In this document: positions 15,656 through 24,731 of the stretch, piece after piece
Position numbering within the stretch: position 1 is the first letter of the stretch
How the letters are laid out: each line of letters begins with the position of its first letter
Source: Herbiconiux sp. SALV-R1
GTDB taxonomy: Bacteria; Actinomycetota; Actinomycetes; Actinomycetales; Microbacteriaceae
DNA length: 64,000 nt
Reading direction: 5' to 3'
Assembly: GCF_013113715.1 (NCBI RefSeq)
Contig: NZ_CP053344.1
Coordinates: 2,790,001-2,854,000, forward strand
Notes under the pieces: model-generated
Told to the model about the DNA's origin: nothing
The model's input: the letters and a program-made list of their open reading frames with translations, nothing else
Databases searched by the model: none
Position numbers and translations under genes: made by a program

Positions 15656-17185
15656 TCACGCCGTGAGGGCGATGTACTTCTCCTCGAGGAACTCCAAGAT
15701 GCCCTCGCTCGACCCCTCCCGGCCGAGCCCGCTCTGCTTGACGCCGCCGAACGGCGCCGCCGGGTCGCTCACCACCCCGCGGTTCACCGCCACCATGCCC
15801 GCCTCGAGCCTGCGCGCAACGGCGATCGCGTCGCGCTCCTCGCCGAACACGTAGGCCATGAGCCCGAACTCGGTGTCGTTGGCCATCTCGACCGCCTCGT
15901 CGACGTCGTCGTAGCGCACCACTGCAGTGACGGGTCCGAAGATCTCCTGCGTCGTGATCGCCGATCCGTGGCGCACCCCGGTGAGCAGCGTCGCGTCGTA
16001 GAAAGCGCCCGCCTCCGAACTCTGCCCGCCCTGCACGACGGTGGCGCCCTCGCTCACGGCCACGTCGACCAGGGCGGCGACCTTGTCGCGCTCCTTCACC
16101 GACACCAGCGCACCGAGCTCGTTCGCGTGATCGAGCCCTGAGCCGACGCGCACCTCGGCGAGTGCCGCGCGCATCCGCTCGACGAAGGCGTCGTGGAGGC
16201 TCGAGTGCACGTAGAAGCGGTTGGCCGCCGTGCAGGCGGAGCCGCCGTTGCGCATCTTCGCCAGCAGCGACTCGCGCACGGTGAGGTCGAGGTCGGCTCC
16301 CGGCAGCACGACGACCGGCGCGTTGCCGCCGAGTTCCATCGACGCGCTCACCACCGTGTCGGCGCAGGCGTGCAGCAGCTCGCGGCCCACCTCGGTCGAC
16401 CCCGTGAACGAGAGCTTCCGCACGGCGGGGTGCGCGAGCATCTCGGCGACGACCGGGCCCGTGTTCACCGGGGTGACGAGGTTCACCACGCCGGCGGGCA
16501 CGCCGACCCGGCGCAGCACGTCGACGACGTAGGCGGCGGTGAGCGGGGTCTCGCGCGCCGGCTTCAGAATGACGGTGCACCCCGCGGCGAGCGCCGGCGC
16601 GAGCTTGCGGGTGGCCATCGCCGCCGGGAAGTTCCACGGTGTGATGAGCAGCGACACCCCGATGGGCTGCCGGTCGACCACGATGCGCTTGTCGCCCGCG
16701 GGCGACAGCCGGTACTCGCCCGGGATGCGCACGGCCTCCTCGGCGAACCAGCGGAAGAACTCCTTGGCGTAGTTCGCCTCGCCGATCGCGTCGGCGTACG
16801 ACTTGCCGTTCTCCCTGATCATGATCTCGGCGAACAGCTCCACCTCCTCGGTGAGCACCTCGTAGGCGGCGCGCAGCAGCTCGCTCCTCCGCCGCGGCGG
16901 GGTGGCGGCCCAGTCGGCCTGCGCGGCGGATGCGGCGTCGATCGCGGAGAGACAGTCGTCGGGCGTGGCCACGGCGAAGTCGGCGATCGTGCTGCCGTCG
17001 CTCGGGTCGATGACGGGGAAGGTGCGGCCCTCCTGCCCCGCCCGCCACTCGCCGCCGATGAACAGCTCGGCGACGAGGGGAACGGATGCGCGGGGCGCGT
17101 CGGCAGCGCCGGTCGCGGCGGCGCCGGTCGCGGCAGCGCCGGTCGCGGCACCCCCGGTCGCGGCGGATGCGGTGGTGAACGTCAC
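15656..17185 (-). CDS. NAD(P)-dependent aldehyde dehydrogenase, succinate-semialdehyde type
   Basis: This enzyme oxidises an aldehyde to an acid. The 509-residue protein shows LLITPWNFPAAMATRKLAPALAAG (nucleotide and substrate tunnel), KPARETPLTA, FTGSTEVGRELL, the catalytic Glu in MELGGNAPVVV, and the catalytic Cys in GGSACTAANRF. The C-terminal EIFGPVTAVVRYD and PFGGVKQSGLGREG are also present. The pattern is closest to GabD-like succinate-semialdehyde dehydrogenases, but substrate assignment is inferred. The N-terminus carries a 20-residue Ala/Gly/Thr repeat not usual in the family. It is the last gene of the minus-strand catabolic operon, 14 bases after the alcohol dehydrogenase. Confidence 0.85.
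   Translation of the reverse strand: MTFTTASAATGGAATGAAATGAAATGAADAPRASVPLVAELFIGGEWRAGQEGRTFPVIDPSDGSTIADFAVATPDDCLSAIDAASAAQADWAATPPRRRSELLRAAYEVLTEEVELFAEIMIRENGKSYADAIGEANYAKEFFRWFAEEAVRIPGEYRLSPAGDKRIVVDRQPIGVSLLITPWNFPAAMATRKLAPALAAGCTVILKPARETPLTAAYVVDVLRRVGVPAGVVNLVTPVNTGPVVAEMLAHPAVRKLSFTGSTEVGRELLHACADTVVSASMELGGNAPVVVLPGADLDLTVRESLLAKMRNGGSACTAANRFYVHSSLHDAFVERMRAALAEVRVGSGLDHANELGALVSVKERDKVAALVDVAVSEGATVVQGGQSSEAGAFYDATLLTGVRHGSAITTQEIFGPVTAVVRYDDVDEAVEMANDTEFGLMAYVFGEERDAIAVARRLEAGMVAVNRGVVSDPAAPFGGVKQSGLGREGSSEGILEFLEEKYIALTA
17103..17162 (-). repeat. Four 15-bp repeats at the aldehyde dehydrogenase N-terminus
   Basis: Four units of 15 bases (gcagcgccggtcgcg and close variants) lie in frame and encode repeated Gly-Ala-Ala-Thr-Gly-type pentads near residues 8-28. 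They precede the conserved start of the enzyme fold and probably form a flexible tail. Confidence 0.75.
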
Positions 17186-17199
17186 GAGAGATCTCCCTT

Positions 17200-18465
17200 T
17201 CAGCGGCCCGGCCGGGCCGAGGCGGCGATGAGACTGCGGTCGCCCGCGTGGGCGGCCTCGAGGATGGTGAGGAGGGTGCTCGGCTCCGCCCCGATGGGCG
17301 AGATGGCGAGCAGCCTTGCCGACCCGAGCGCGAGCTCGGCGATGCGCGGCAACTGGTCGCGGGTGATGCCGATCTCGGCGAGGCTCGCGGGGATGCCGAT
17401 GCTGCGGCAGAGCTCCGCCACCCGGTCGACCGCGTCTTGCGCGGCCACCCAGGTGTCGTCGTCGCGGCCGCCGAGCGCGAGATCGAGCGCGGCGAGGCGC
17501 TCGGGCACGGCGGGCACGCAGGCCTGCAGCACGTACGGGATCATCAGCCCCGTGCCGAGCCCGTGCGGCGTCTTGGTCAGCGCACCGATCGGGTACTGCA
17601 GCGCGTGCGAGAGGTGCGTGCCGGTGGGCCCGAACGACATGCCGGCGAGCAGGCTGCCGTAGGCCACCTGCTCGCGCGCCTCCCGGTCGGAGCCGTCGGC
17701 GACGGCCCGCCCGAGGTACGGCGCGATGCGGCGCACCGCCTCCAGCGCGAGCTGGTCGGCGAACAGGTTGCTGCCGGTGAAGACGGGGAGCACGCCGTTC
17801 CAGTCGAGCGGCAGCGGCGCCGCGGTGTACGACTCGAGGGCGTGCACCAGCGCGTCGATGCCGGCGTACGCGGTGACCGAGGCCGGTGCGCCGAGGGTGA
17901 GCTCGGGGTCGACCACGGCGGCGGCGGGCACGAGGTGCGGGCTCGAGATGCCGAGCTTCATCTCGCGGTGCGGGTCGGAGACCACCGCCACGGGCGTCAC
18001 CTCCGAGCCCGTTCCCGCGGTCGTGGGCACCGCCACGACGGGCAGCACCGGCCCGGGCACGCGGTTCTCGCCGTAGTAGTCGGCGAGCGACCCGCCGTGC
18101 GACACCAGCAGTGCGATGAGTTTCGCGGCGTCGAGCGAGCTGCCGCCGCCGTAGGCGAGCACGACGTCGGGTTCGACGCGGGCCGCCGCGGCCCCGGATG
18201 CGGTGAGCGAGTCGACCGGCAGCTCCGGCGACACCTCGCTGTGCACGGTCACGGTGAGCCCGGCCGCCCGCGCCCGCTCGACGAGCCGCACGAACTCCGG
18301 GGAGTCGGCGAGGAACGGGTCGACCACCGCGAACACCCGCGAGCCGTGCTCGGCGAGCAGCTCCGGAATCTGCTCCCGCACCCCGAACCCCACGTGGATG
18401 CGCGACGGCAGCCTCAGCGTGCCGGTCGGCGGGAGAGCTGAGGGAGCCCCCTCGCGCTCAGGCAC
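17200..18465 (-). CDS. Iron-containing alcohol dehydrogenase family protein
   Basis: This 421-residue group III dehydrogenase interconverts an alcohol and an aldehyde or keto acid with NAD(P). The Rossmann part has the GGGS nucleotide motif in AYGGGSSLDAAKLIAL, and VPTTAGTGSEVTPVAV is typical. Metal-ligand His residues lie in GTHLSHALQYPIG and HGLGTGLMIPYVLQ, and the helix ALVHALESYTA follows the expected Asp/His pattern. Members include 4-hydroxybutyrate and maleylacetate reductases; in this operon it could reduce or produce the semialdehyde used by the neighbouring dehydrogenase. Its start overlaps the SDR stop by eight bases. Confidence 0.83.
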   Translation of the reverse strand: MPEREGAPSALPPTGTLRLPSRIHVGFGVREQIPELLAEHGSRVFAVVDPFLADSPEFVRLVERARAAGLTVTVHSEVSPELPVDSLTASGAAAARVEPDVVLAYGGGSSLDAAKLIALLVSHGGSLADYYGENRVPGPVLPVVAVPTTAGTGSEVTPVAVVSDPHREMKLGISSPHLVPAAAVVDPELTLGAPASVTAYAGIDALVHALESYTAAPLPLDWNGVLPVFTGSNLFADQLALEAVRRIAPYLGRAVADGSDREAREQVAYGSLLAGMSFGPTGTHLSHALQYPIGALTKTPHGLGTGLMIPYVLQACVPAVPERLAALDLALGGRDDDTWVAAQDAVDRVAELCRSIGIPASLAEIGITRDQLPRIAELALGSARLLAISPIGAEPSTLLTILEAAHAGDRSLIAASARPGR

Positions 18466-19225
18466 TGAAGCCTCCGTCGACAGGCAGCACGACGCCGCTG
18501 ATGTGGCTCGCGAGATCGCTCAGCAGCCAGGCCGCGGCCTCCCCCACCTCCGACCCGGTGCCGACCTTCCGCAGCGGGGTCGCCGCCACGCGGGCCTCGA
18601 CCCCGCCGGGGATGGCCGCCCGCGTCTGCTGCAGCATCGGCGTCTCGGTCGGCCCCGGCGCCAGCACGTTCACGCGCACACCGAGCGGACCGTTGTCGTG
18701 CGCCGCCGTGCGGGTGAGGCCAATGACCGCGTGCTTCGTGGCCTGGTAGGCGCCCATGCCCGAGCTCCCGCGCAGCCCCCCGATGCTGCTGACGTTCACG
18801 ATCGACCCCGCTCCGGCCAGCCGCATCACGCGGAGTTCCTCGCGGAGGCACAACCAGACGCCCTTCACGTTGACGGCGAGGATGCGGTCGAAGTCGTCTT
18901 CGCTCACCTCGTCGAGCCGGCCCGCCTGGGTGAGCCCGGCGTTGTTGAAGGCTCCGTCGAGCCGCCCGAACCGGGCGACCGTCTCGTCGACGACGCGCGC
19001 CACATCCGCACCGACACTGATGTCGCCGGTGGCGTAGTGCGCGGTGAGTCCGTCGGCGGTGAGCGCGTCGGCGACCGCGCGCAGCGGCTCCTCCGTGCGC
19101 GCGACGAGCATCACGCTCGCGCCGTGCTCGGCGAACACCCGGGCTGCGTCGGCCCCGATGCCCGCACTCGCCCCGACCACCAGCACGACCTTGTCGTGGA
19201 GCAGGCCTGTTCGGCTGTCGCTCAT
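18458..19225 (-). CDS. Short-chain dehydrogenase/reductase
   Basis: This is a 255-residue classical SDR that oxidises or reduces a hydroxyl or keto group. The NAD(P) motif GASAGIGADAARVF is at residues about 15-28 and NNAGLTQAG is the structural NAG motif. The Ser of SIVNVSSIGG and the YxxxK pair in AYQATKHAVIG complete the active site. C-terminal PVDGGFSA is typical. ATG 19225 has an excellent AGGAGG site. It lies 31 bases after the aldolase gene and overlaps the alcohol dehydrogenase start by eight bases, so all belong to one transcription unit. Confidence 0.88.
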   Translation of the reverse strand: MSDSRTGLLHDKVVLVVGASAGIGADAARVFAEHGASVMLVARTEEPLRAVADALTADGLTAHYATGDISVGADVARVVDETVARFGRLDGAFNNAGLTQAGRLDEVSEDDFDRILAVNVKGVWLCLREELRVMRLAGAGSIVNVSSIGGLRGSSGMGAYQATKHAVIGLTRTAAHDNGPLGVRVNVLAPGPTETPMLQQTRAAIPGGVEARVAATPLRKVGTGSEVGEAAAWLLSDLASHISGVVLPVDGGFSA

Positions 19226-19256
19226 CTCTTCCTCCTCGAATCGACTGTTCTGATTC

Positions 19257-20099
19257 TCATGCGTCGCGTTCTCCTTCGTGGTGCTCCTGCGGCCCGGCCG
19301 ACTCCGCGGCGCGCTCCGCCGACACCGACCGGGCGGCACGCACCGCAGCCGTGGCGGCGCCGCCGAGCAGACTCGCGTCGTTGCTCAGCATCGTGAAGTC
19401 GAAGCCGGCATCGATCGACGCACGCACCGCATCCGTCGTCGCCCCGCCCGCGTTGCCCACCGGCACGCCCACCGCGTGTGCCGCCTCGACGGCGTCGGCG
19501 ATGAGCCGCAGCACGCGCGGGTCGCTCTCGTCGAGCCCCTCGCTCACCGAGAGGTCGGCGGCCCCCACGAGCAGTGCGTCGACACCGTCGACCGCCGCGA
19601 TCTCGCCCGCCGCCCGCGCCGCCGCGGCGCTCTCGATCTGAGCGATGAGCACCACCTCGTCGCCGAAGCGCAGGTACTCCTCGCGCGGCACCGCTCCCCA
19701 CGCTCCGGCACGGCTGGTGCTGCCGACCCCGCGTGTTCCTGCGGGAGGGAAGCGCACCGCGGCGGCCGCGGCCCGCGCCTCCTCCACCGAGTCGACGTGC
19801 GGCAGCATGATGCCCTCGGCACCGGCGTCGAGCATCCGCTGCACCAGCCCGCCCGCGAGCGACGGTACGCGCACGATCGGCGACAGCCCCGCCAGCAGCG
19901 CGACGCCGATCTGGCGCGACGCCGACTCGGCGCTCATGGCCGAGTGCTCGAGGTCGATGACCACGAAGTCGAAGCCGGCGAGCGCCAGCAGCTCGACGGT
20001 CTCCTGCGCGGGGATCTTCGACCAGGTGCCGAGCGGCGGCCCCGACGGGCGCGCGAGCGCCGCACGGAAGAGGCTCGTGCGTGTTCCCTGCCCGATCAT
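19257..20099 (-). CDS. HpcH/HpaI-family aldolase
   Basis: This 280-residue class II aldolase cleaves a hydroxy-keto acid to pyruvate (or a related keto acid) plus an aldehyde, using a divalent metal. The core motifs are GTWSKIPAQETVELLALAGFD, VIDLEHSAM, VRVPS, GAEGIMLPHVDSVEEA, the Gly/Ser loop RGVGSTSRAG, the metal-binding Glu in IAQIES, and VGAADLS. The ATG at 20099 overlaps the cupin stop (ATGA), so translation is coupled. An aldehyde product could feed the aldehyde dehydrogenase at the end of the same operon. Confidence 0.87.
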   Translation of the reverse strand: MIGQGTRTSLFRAALARPSGPPLGTWSKIPAQETVELLALAGFDFVVIDLEHSAMSAESASRQIGVALLAGLSPIVRVPSLAGGLVQRMLDAGAEGIMLPHVDSVEEARAAAAAVRFPPAGTRGVGSTSRAGAWGAVPREEYLRFGDEVVLIAQIESAAAARAAGEIAAVDGVDALLVGAADLSVSEGLDESDPRVLRLIADAVEAAHAVGVPVGNAGGATTDAVRASIDAGFDFTMLSNDASLLGGAATAAVRAARSVSAERAAESAGPQEHHEGERDA

Positions 20100-21013
20100 G
20101 CTGCCGGATAGTCGTCGGCGTTCAGCACCCAGCCCGAGGCCGAGAAGTCGTGACGCGGCGGCGAGAAGATGTCGAGCAGCTGCTGGTGCTCCCCCACGCC
20201 CTGCGTGGTGTGCACGGTGGGCGGCGGGATGACGCAGATCGACGGGGTGCCGATCTCGCGGTGCTCGTCGTCGCGCCAGCTCGCGGAGTCGGGCCCCCAG
20301 GGGTAACGGATGTGGTGCACGAACGTTCCCTTCACCCCGAACGAGATCTGCTCGAAGTCGTCGTGGTGGTGCGGCGAGAGCTTGTGCAGGTCGCGCGGCG
20401 CCGGCTCTTCGGCGAGGAAGTTCACCATGAGCGTCGTCGTGCGGAAGATGCGCCCGAAGCGCCCCTCGGCGATGGGGGTGTCGGCGAGCCGGTACACGCG
20501 CAGCGCGAAGCCGCCCACCGGGTCGGGCCACGGCTCGAGCGGGGCGGCCCGCAGGTCGGGCGAGGCATAGGCCGCGGCGTTGAGCGCGCTATCGCGCAGC
20601 CCCCCGTCGACCGTGGAGAACACGCGGATGACGGGCCCGTCGGCGAGCACCTCGATGGTGCTCGCGCCGGGCGGCACCACCACGAAGGCCTCCTCGTCGA
20701 CCTCGACGGAGGAGGCGCCGGCGGTCACGCGCAGCGGCGCGCTCTCGGAGTACATCAGCACCGCGTACTCGTCGGGCTGCTCGTCGCGCGCGAACACCTC
20801 CCCCGCCTTGGCCTCGGAGTAGGCGATGACGAGGTTGGCGGCGCGCGCGATCCACGTGCGGCTGCCGAGCGCACTGGTCTCGCTCGGCTCCTCGTCGTGG
20901 AACGCGATCCACTGCGAGGGCTTGATGGGGGTCGACGCGTCGATCCCCTCGCGCGTCGCCACCGGGGCGGTGGCGAGCCGGGAACGGATGTCGTCTTTGG
21001 CGTACATGGTCAT
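20096..21013 (-). CDS. Two-domain cupin protein
   Basis: This 305-residue protein has two beta-barrel modules. The first (about 60-140) has EYAVLMYSESAPLRVTAG and VVVPPGASTIEVLADG without clear metal ligands. The second (about 205-290) has the metal-binding pattern LSPHHHDDFEQISFGVKG with FVHH, then PPPTVHTTQGVG. Such proteins may be dioxygenases, isomerases or non-enzymatic. The His cluster argues for a metal-dependent reaction. ATG 21013 has GAGGA upstream. It sits 11 bases after the BKACE gene and overlaps the aldolase gene. Confidence 0.7.
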   Translation of the reverse strand: MTMYAKDDIRSRLATAPVATREGIDASTPIKPSQWIAFHDEEPSETSALGSRTWIARAANLVIAYSEAKAGEVFARDEQPDEYAVLMYSESAPLRVTAGASSVEVDEEAFVVVPPGASTIEVLADGPVIRVFSTVDGGLRDSALNAAAYASPDLRAAPLEPWPDPVGGFALRVYRLADTPIAEGRFGRIFRTTTLMVNFLAEEPAPRDLHKLSPHHHDDFEQISFGVKGTFVHHIRYPWGPDSASWRDDEHREIGTPSICVIPPPTVHTTQGVGEHQQLLDIFSPPRHDFSASGWVLNADDYPAA

Positions 21014-21024
21014 GGCAGTGGTCC

Positions 21025-21966
21025 TCAGTGGGTGGGAACGGAGACGCGCTCGGCGCCCTTGAGTGCGAGCATGCGGCGGGCGTCGTCGGGGGTGGCGATC
21101 TGGCGGCCGAGGTCTTCGACCACGGCGCGCATCTTCGTCACCTGCTGGGCGTTGCTCGTGGCGAGCTCGCCCTTGCCGATCCACAGGCTGTCTTCGAGCC
21201 CCACCCGCACGTGGCCGCCGAGCCAGGCGGAGTGGGTGGCGAACTGCATCTGCGCGCGCCCCGCGGCGAAGGCCGAGAACGAGTAGTCGTCGCCGAACAG
21301 CTTGTCGGCGACCGCCACCATGTGGGTGAGGTTCTCGTGGTGCGCCCCGATACCGCCCAGGATGCCGAACACGCCCTGGATGAGGAACGGCGGCTTCGCG
21401 AGGCCCCGCTCGGCGAAGTGGGCGAGCGTGTAGAGGTGCCCGATGTCGTAGCACTCGTACTCGAACCGTGTGCCGAGGCCCTCGCCGAGCTCGCGCAGGG
21501 TGTGCTCGATGCGGTCGAAGGAGTTGATGAACGGCTGCGAATAGGTGTTCAGCACGTACTGCTTCTCCCAGTCGTGCTTCCAGTCCGTCACCTTGTCGGC
21601 GATGCCCGAGTAGACGAAGTTCATCGACCCCATGTTGAGCGAGGCCAGTTCGGGGGCGAAGCGCAACGCCCCGGCGAGCCGCTCCTCCATGGTCATCGCC
21701 GACGAGCCGCCCGTCGTGATGTTGATCACCGCATCCGTCTGATCGAGGATGCGCGGCACGATCTCGTCGTACACCTCGGCCTGCCAGGCGGGCCGGCCGT
21801 CGGGGTGCCGCGCGTGCAGGTGGATGATCGCCGACCCCGCGGCCACCGCCTCGAGCGCCGAGGTGACGATCTCGTCGGGGGTGATGGGCAGGTGGTCGCT
21901 CTGCGAGGGCACGTTCACCGACCCGGTGACGGCCGTGCTGATGATCACCTTCTCGGCGGTGCGCAT
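21025..21966 (-). CDS. BKACE-type beta-keto acid cleavage enzyme (DUF849)
   Basis: Members of this family combine a beta-keto acid with acetyl-CoA to give acetoacetate and a CoA ester, using zinc. The 313-residue protein starts KVIISTAVTGSVNVPSQSDHLPITPDEI and has the zinc-binding HLHARHPDGRP. TTGGSSAMTMEERL is present, as are the family-typical LNMGSMNF and the C-terminal HVRVGLEDSLWIGKGELATSNAQQV. The Glu and Asp residues of the last motif are the known catalytic region. The start ATG 21966 overlaps the DUF6282 stop as TGATG. The true substrate cannot be read from sequence; BKACE enzymes vary widely. Confidence 0.9.
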   Translation of the reverse strand: MRTAEKVIISTAVTGSVNVPSQSDHLPITPDEIVTSALEAVAAGSAIIHLHARHPDGRPAWQAEVYDEIVPRILDQTDAVINITTGGSSAMTMEERLAGALRFAPELASLNMGSMNFVYSGIADKVTDWKHDWEKQYVLNTYSQPFINSFDRIEHTLRELGEGLGTRFEYECYDIGHLYTLAHFAERGLAKPPFLIQGVFGILGGIGAHHENLTHMVAVADKLFGDDYSFSAFAAGRAQMQFATHSAWLGGHVRVGLEDSLWIGKGELATSNAQQVTKMRAVVEDLGRQIATPDDARRMLALKGAERVSVPTH

Positions 21967-22886
21967 CAGGCCGACTCCTCGAGGCCGAGGAGGAACGCGG
22001 TGTTGCGGCAGATCATCTGCCGCACGTCTTTCTCCTTCACCCCGTGGTCGAGCAGCTGCTGGATGACGTAGATGTAGCCGTCGACGGGCAGCGGGTTGGT
22101 CTTCTGCCCCAGGTCGGAGTCGATGACGGTGCGCTCGGGGCCGACCCGCTCGATCCAGTCGACGAGCTGCTGGATGGGGAAGCCGGGCGCCGGCACCGCC
22201 GGGTGGTACATCGACATCTCGTGCTCGACGAAGGCGCCATAGCGCAGCATCTCCTCCACGTCGCCCTCCGACGCGTTGATGATGAAGTCGGGGTGGTGCA
22301 GCAGCAGTCGGCGCACGCCGTTCTCCTGGGCGGTGGCGAACAGGGCCTTCATCGACTCGGCGTCGAGGTGGCCGCCCGAGAGCATGATGCCGGCCTCGGC
22401 CACCAGCTGGGTGACCCGCACGGCCTCGGGCGAGACGGTGCCGTCTTCGGCCCAGATCGTCTCCTCCTTCTCCTCGAGGTTCGACCCCGCGGTGGGGAAG
22501 CCGTCGTCGTGGCTGTGGGCACGGATGTGCTGGCCCGCCGAGACGGTCGGCCCCCACACGGCACGGCCGCCCATCTGGATGGTGACGGCCACCGCCGACG
22601 GGTTCACCCCGCCGACCTCGGAGTTCAGCGCGACGCCGCCATAGGCGGGGGTGGGTGCGTCTTTGAGCAGCTCCTTCATGGCCAGCAGATCCATCACGGT
22701 GTTGTGGTGGTGCGACTTGATGAGGATGGCCCGCATGTTGATGCGCGCCGCGTCGTAAGAGGCCTCCACGTGATCGAGTCGGCGCGGGAAGGGGCTCGGG
22801 CCGGAGTGCACGTGCAGGTCGACCGCGCCGTCGAGCACCTTGAGCAGGGCGGGCGAGGGGATGGGCGAGTCTCGGGTGTCGAGCAT
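21966..22886 (-). CDS. DUF6282 amidohydrolase-superfamily protein
   Basis: This is a 306-residue TIM-barrel hydrolase and the first gene of the minus-strand catabolic operon. The metal-binding strand-1 motif is VDLHVHSGPSPFPR. Other likely ligands are KSHHHNTVMD, LSGGHLDAES and LLLHHPDFIINAS, with the terminal Asp in VIDSDLGQKTNPLPVDG. This follows the amidohydrolase pattern (HxH, His, His, Asp) as in phosphotriesterase-like lactonases and amidases. Reaction and substrate are unknown; hydrolysis of a cyclic ester or amide would be a natural first step. The start ATG 22886 has AGGAGG just upstream. Confidence 0.8.
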   Translation of the reverse strand: MLDTRDSPIPSPALLKVLDGAVDLHVHSGPSPFPRRLDHVEASYDAARINMRAILIKSHHHNTVMDLLAMKELLKDAPTPAYGGVALNSEVGGVNPSAVAVTIQMGGRAVWGPTVSAGQHIRAHSHDDGFPTAGSNLEEKEETIWAEDGTVSPEAVRVTQLVAEAGIMLSGGHLDAESMKALFATAQENGVRRLLLHHPDFIINASEGDVEEMLRYGAFVEHEMSMYHPAVPAPGFPIQQLVDWIERVGPERTVIDSDLGQKTNPLPVDGYIYVIQQLLDHGVKEKDVRQMICRNTAFLLGLEESA

Positions 22887-23087
22887 CCGTGAACCTCCTT
22901 GTTCGGATTATGGGATTGGCGTTCACATTACGTACTTTCCGGTGGCCTGTCCAGCCGGTTCCGCGACTTGGCGGGATTCCGAGCGTTCGTGTTATGTTCG
23001 TCATCCGGATTGAGGAATTGCATTATGAACATTTGCTTGCTTTACTGAGTGCGGCAGCACAGCCCGACCCTCGAGGAGGAGGTGACG
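22887..23087. promoter_or_regulatory. Divergent promoter region between catabolic operon and IclR gene
   Basis: These 201 bases are AT-richer than the surroundings and separate divergent starts. They contain the repeated half-site-like words ATTATG/GTTATG and TTCGGATT/CCGGATTG on both sides, for example around 22910, 22993 and 23020. IclR-type regulators usually bind such intergenic palindromes. The exact operator is not certain from inspection. Confidence 0.4.
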
Positions 23088-23864
23088 ATGAACGGCACGA
23101 CTGACCAGGCTCACGAGCCCGAACCCGTGGTCTCGATCCACGACGTCGACCGCGGAGGCATCCAGTCGATCGAGCGCGCGGCCATGGTGCTCGCGCTGTT
23201 CGACCAGAACACCCGGGTGCTCTCCCCCGCGCTGGTGTCGGAGCGCCTCGGCCTCAACCGCACCACAGCGCACCGCTACCTCGCGTCGCTGCAGGTGTCG
23301 GGCTTCCTGAGCAGCAGCTACGGCCCAGGCCCGCTGGTCGATCAGCTCTCGGGGCTGGTGTCGGGGCGTCAGCAGATCCTCTCCCTCGCGCCCACCATGC
23401 TGCGTGAACTCTCCGATCGCACCGGGCTCACCGCCGTGGTGAGCTTTCTCGGCAGGTCGGGCGCCGTCGTGGGCCACGTCGAAGAGGCGGGGGCCGGCAC
23501 GATCGTGCTCACGGTGCGGGTGGGCACGGTGCTCGAGACGAAGGCCGCGCAGTCGCGGGCACTGCTCGCGTTCCAGTCCGACCCGGCGGTGGTGGCCCGG
23601 ATGCACGCGGGGCTCGACGCCGACGAGGCCCGTCGCGAGAACGCCGAGCTCGCGAAGGTGCGGCGCGACCGTCTGGCCTGGGCCGATCTCGGCCGGGTGG
23701 GGCTGTCGTCGGTCGCGGTTCCGGTGTTCGGCCGACACGAGGTGCAGGCGGCCATGGCCGTGCTCGGCACCACCACGATGCTGCCCTCCTCCGGAGAGTC
23801 GGAGGAGCGTGTGACGATGCTGCGCGAGGCTGCGGAGCAGCTGACCGCCCAGGTGAACGGATAG
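23088..23864 (+). CDS. IclR-family transcriptional regulator
   Basis: This 258-residue regulator has an N-terminal winged helix (QSIERAAMVLALFDQNTRVLSPALVSERLGLNRTTAHRYLASLQ) and a C-terminal ligand-binding IclR domain (LRELSDRTGLTAVVSFLGRSGAVVGHVEE, then SSVAVPVF). ATG 23088 follows GAGGAGGTG, which fixes the start. It is divergent from the DUF6282 operon and immediately upstream (6 bases) of the ABC transporter genes. It therefore very likely senses the catabolic substrate and controls both sides. Confidence 0.9.
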   Translation: MNGTTDQAHEPEPVVSIHDVDRGGIQSIERAAMVLALFDQNTRVLSPALVSERLGLNRTTAHRYLASLQVSGFLSSSYGPGPLVDQLSGLVSGRQQILSLAPTMLRELSDRTGLTAVVSFLGRSGAVVGHVEEAGAGTIVLTVRVGTVLETKAAQSRALLAFQSDPAVVARMHAGLDADEARRENAELAKVRRDRLAWADLGRVGLSSVAVPVFGRHEVQAAMAVLGTTTMLPSSGESEERVTMLREAAEQLTAQVNG

Positions 23865-23870
23865 ACGACG

Positions 23871-24731
23871 ATGACGACGACGACTCGAACCTCACGGGCG
23901 AGCTGGCTGCTGCTCGTGCCGGCCCTCGGCCTCCTGGCCGTGGTGCTGCTGACCCCGCTCATCCAGAGCTTCTTCCGCAGCATCGGCACCCCCGAGTTCA
24001 CACTCGAGCACTACGCGAGCCTGTTCACCGACGGCGTCACCATGACCGTGCTGGGGCGCACGGCGCTCACCGCGGTCATCGTGACCGTGGTGGCGTTCCT
24101 CCTCGGCTACCCCTACGCCTACCTCATGACGCGGGTCGGCCCCAGGCTCCGCGGGGTGCTGCTCGTCATCGTGCTTATCCCGTTCTGGACCTCGGTGATG
24201 GCCCGCAACTACGCCTGGATCGTGCTGCTGCAGCGCGGCGGCCCGGTGCAGAGCGTGTTCGAGTTCTTCGGCGTCACGAACGTCACCTTCCAGGGCAGCG
24301 TGGTCGGAGTCACGATCGCGATGAGCCAGGTGCTGCTGCCGTTCATGGTGCTGCCGCTGTTCAGCTCGCTCGGCGCCATCGACCGCCGGCTGCTGCTCGC
24401 CGCGCGCGGCCTCGGCTCCTCTCCCCTGGTGGCGTTCTGGAAGGTGTACTGGCCGCTCTCCCGCGGTGGCGTGGTGTCGGGGCTCATCCTCGTGTTCACC
24501 CTCAGCCTCGGCTTCTACGTCACCCCCGCCCTCCTCGGCTCGCCGCAGCAGTCGCTCATCGCGCAGCTGCTGGCCCAGCGCACCACGCAGCTGCTCGACT
24601 TCGCCGGAGCCGGCGCCCTCGGCATCCTGGTGCTCGTCATCACGCTGGCGCTCGTGGCCTGGGCCAACCGCTTCGGCGGAACCATCTCGGCGCTCGGCGT
24701 CGCCAGCACCTCGCAGACGAAGGACCAGTGA
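23871..24731 (+). CDS. ABC transporter permease, polyamine type (PotB-like)
   Basis: This 286-residue inner-membrane permease has six predicted helices, beginning LLLVPALGLLAVVLLTPLIQSFFRS. The family motif for contact with the ATPase is in the cytoplasmic loop LLAARGLGSSPLVAFWKVYWPLS (EAA-like loop). GLILVFTLSLGFYVTPALLGSPQQSLIAQLL is characteristic of spermidine/putrescine and related permeases. Its stop overlaps the next gene's start (TGATG). Transport of a polyamine, amino-acid-like or small acid substrate is inferred from the family. Confidence 0.88.
   Translation: MTTTTRTSRASWLLLVPALGLLAVVLLTPLIQSFFRSIGTPEFTLEHYASLFTDGVTMTVLGRTALTAVIVTVVAFLLGYPYAYLMTRVGPRLRGVLLVIVLIPFWTSVMARNYAWIVLLQRGGPVQSVFEFFGVTNVTFQGSVVGVTIAMSQVLLPFMVLPLFSSLGAIDRRLLLAARGLGSSPLVAFWKVYWPLSRGGVVSGLILVFTLSLGFYVTPALLGSPQQSLIAQLLAQRTTQLLDFAGAGALGILVLVITLALVAWANRFGGTISALGVASTSQTKDQ

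Noticed and set aside
16193-17662. 489-codon plus-strand frame over the dehydrogenase genes
   Set aside because: It is antisense to two well-supported enzymes and has no motif or ribosome site.
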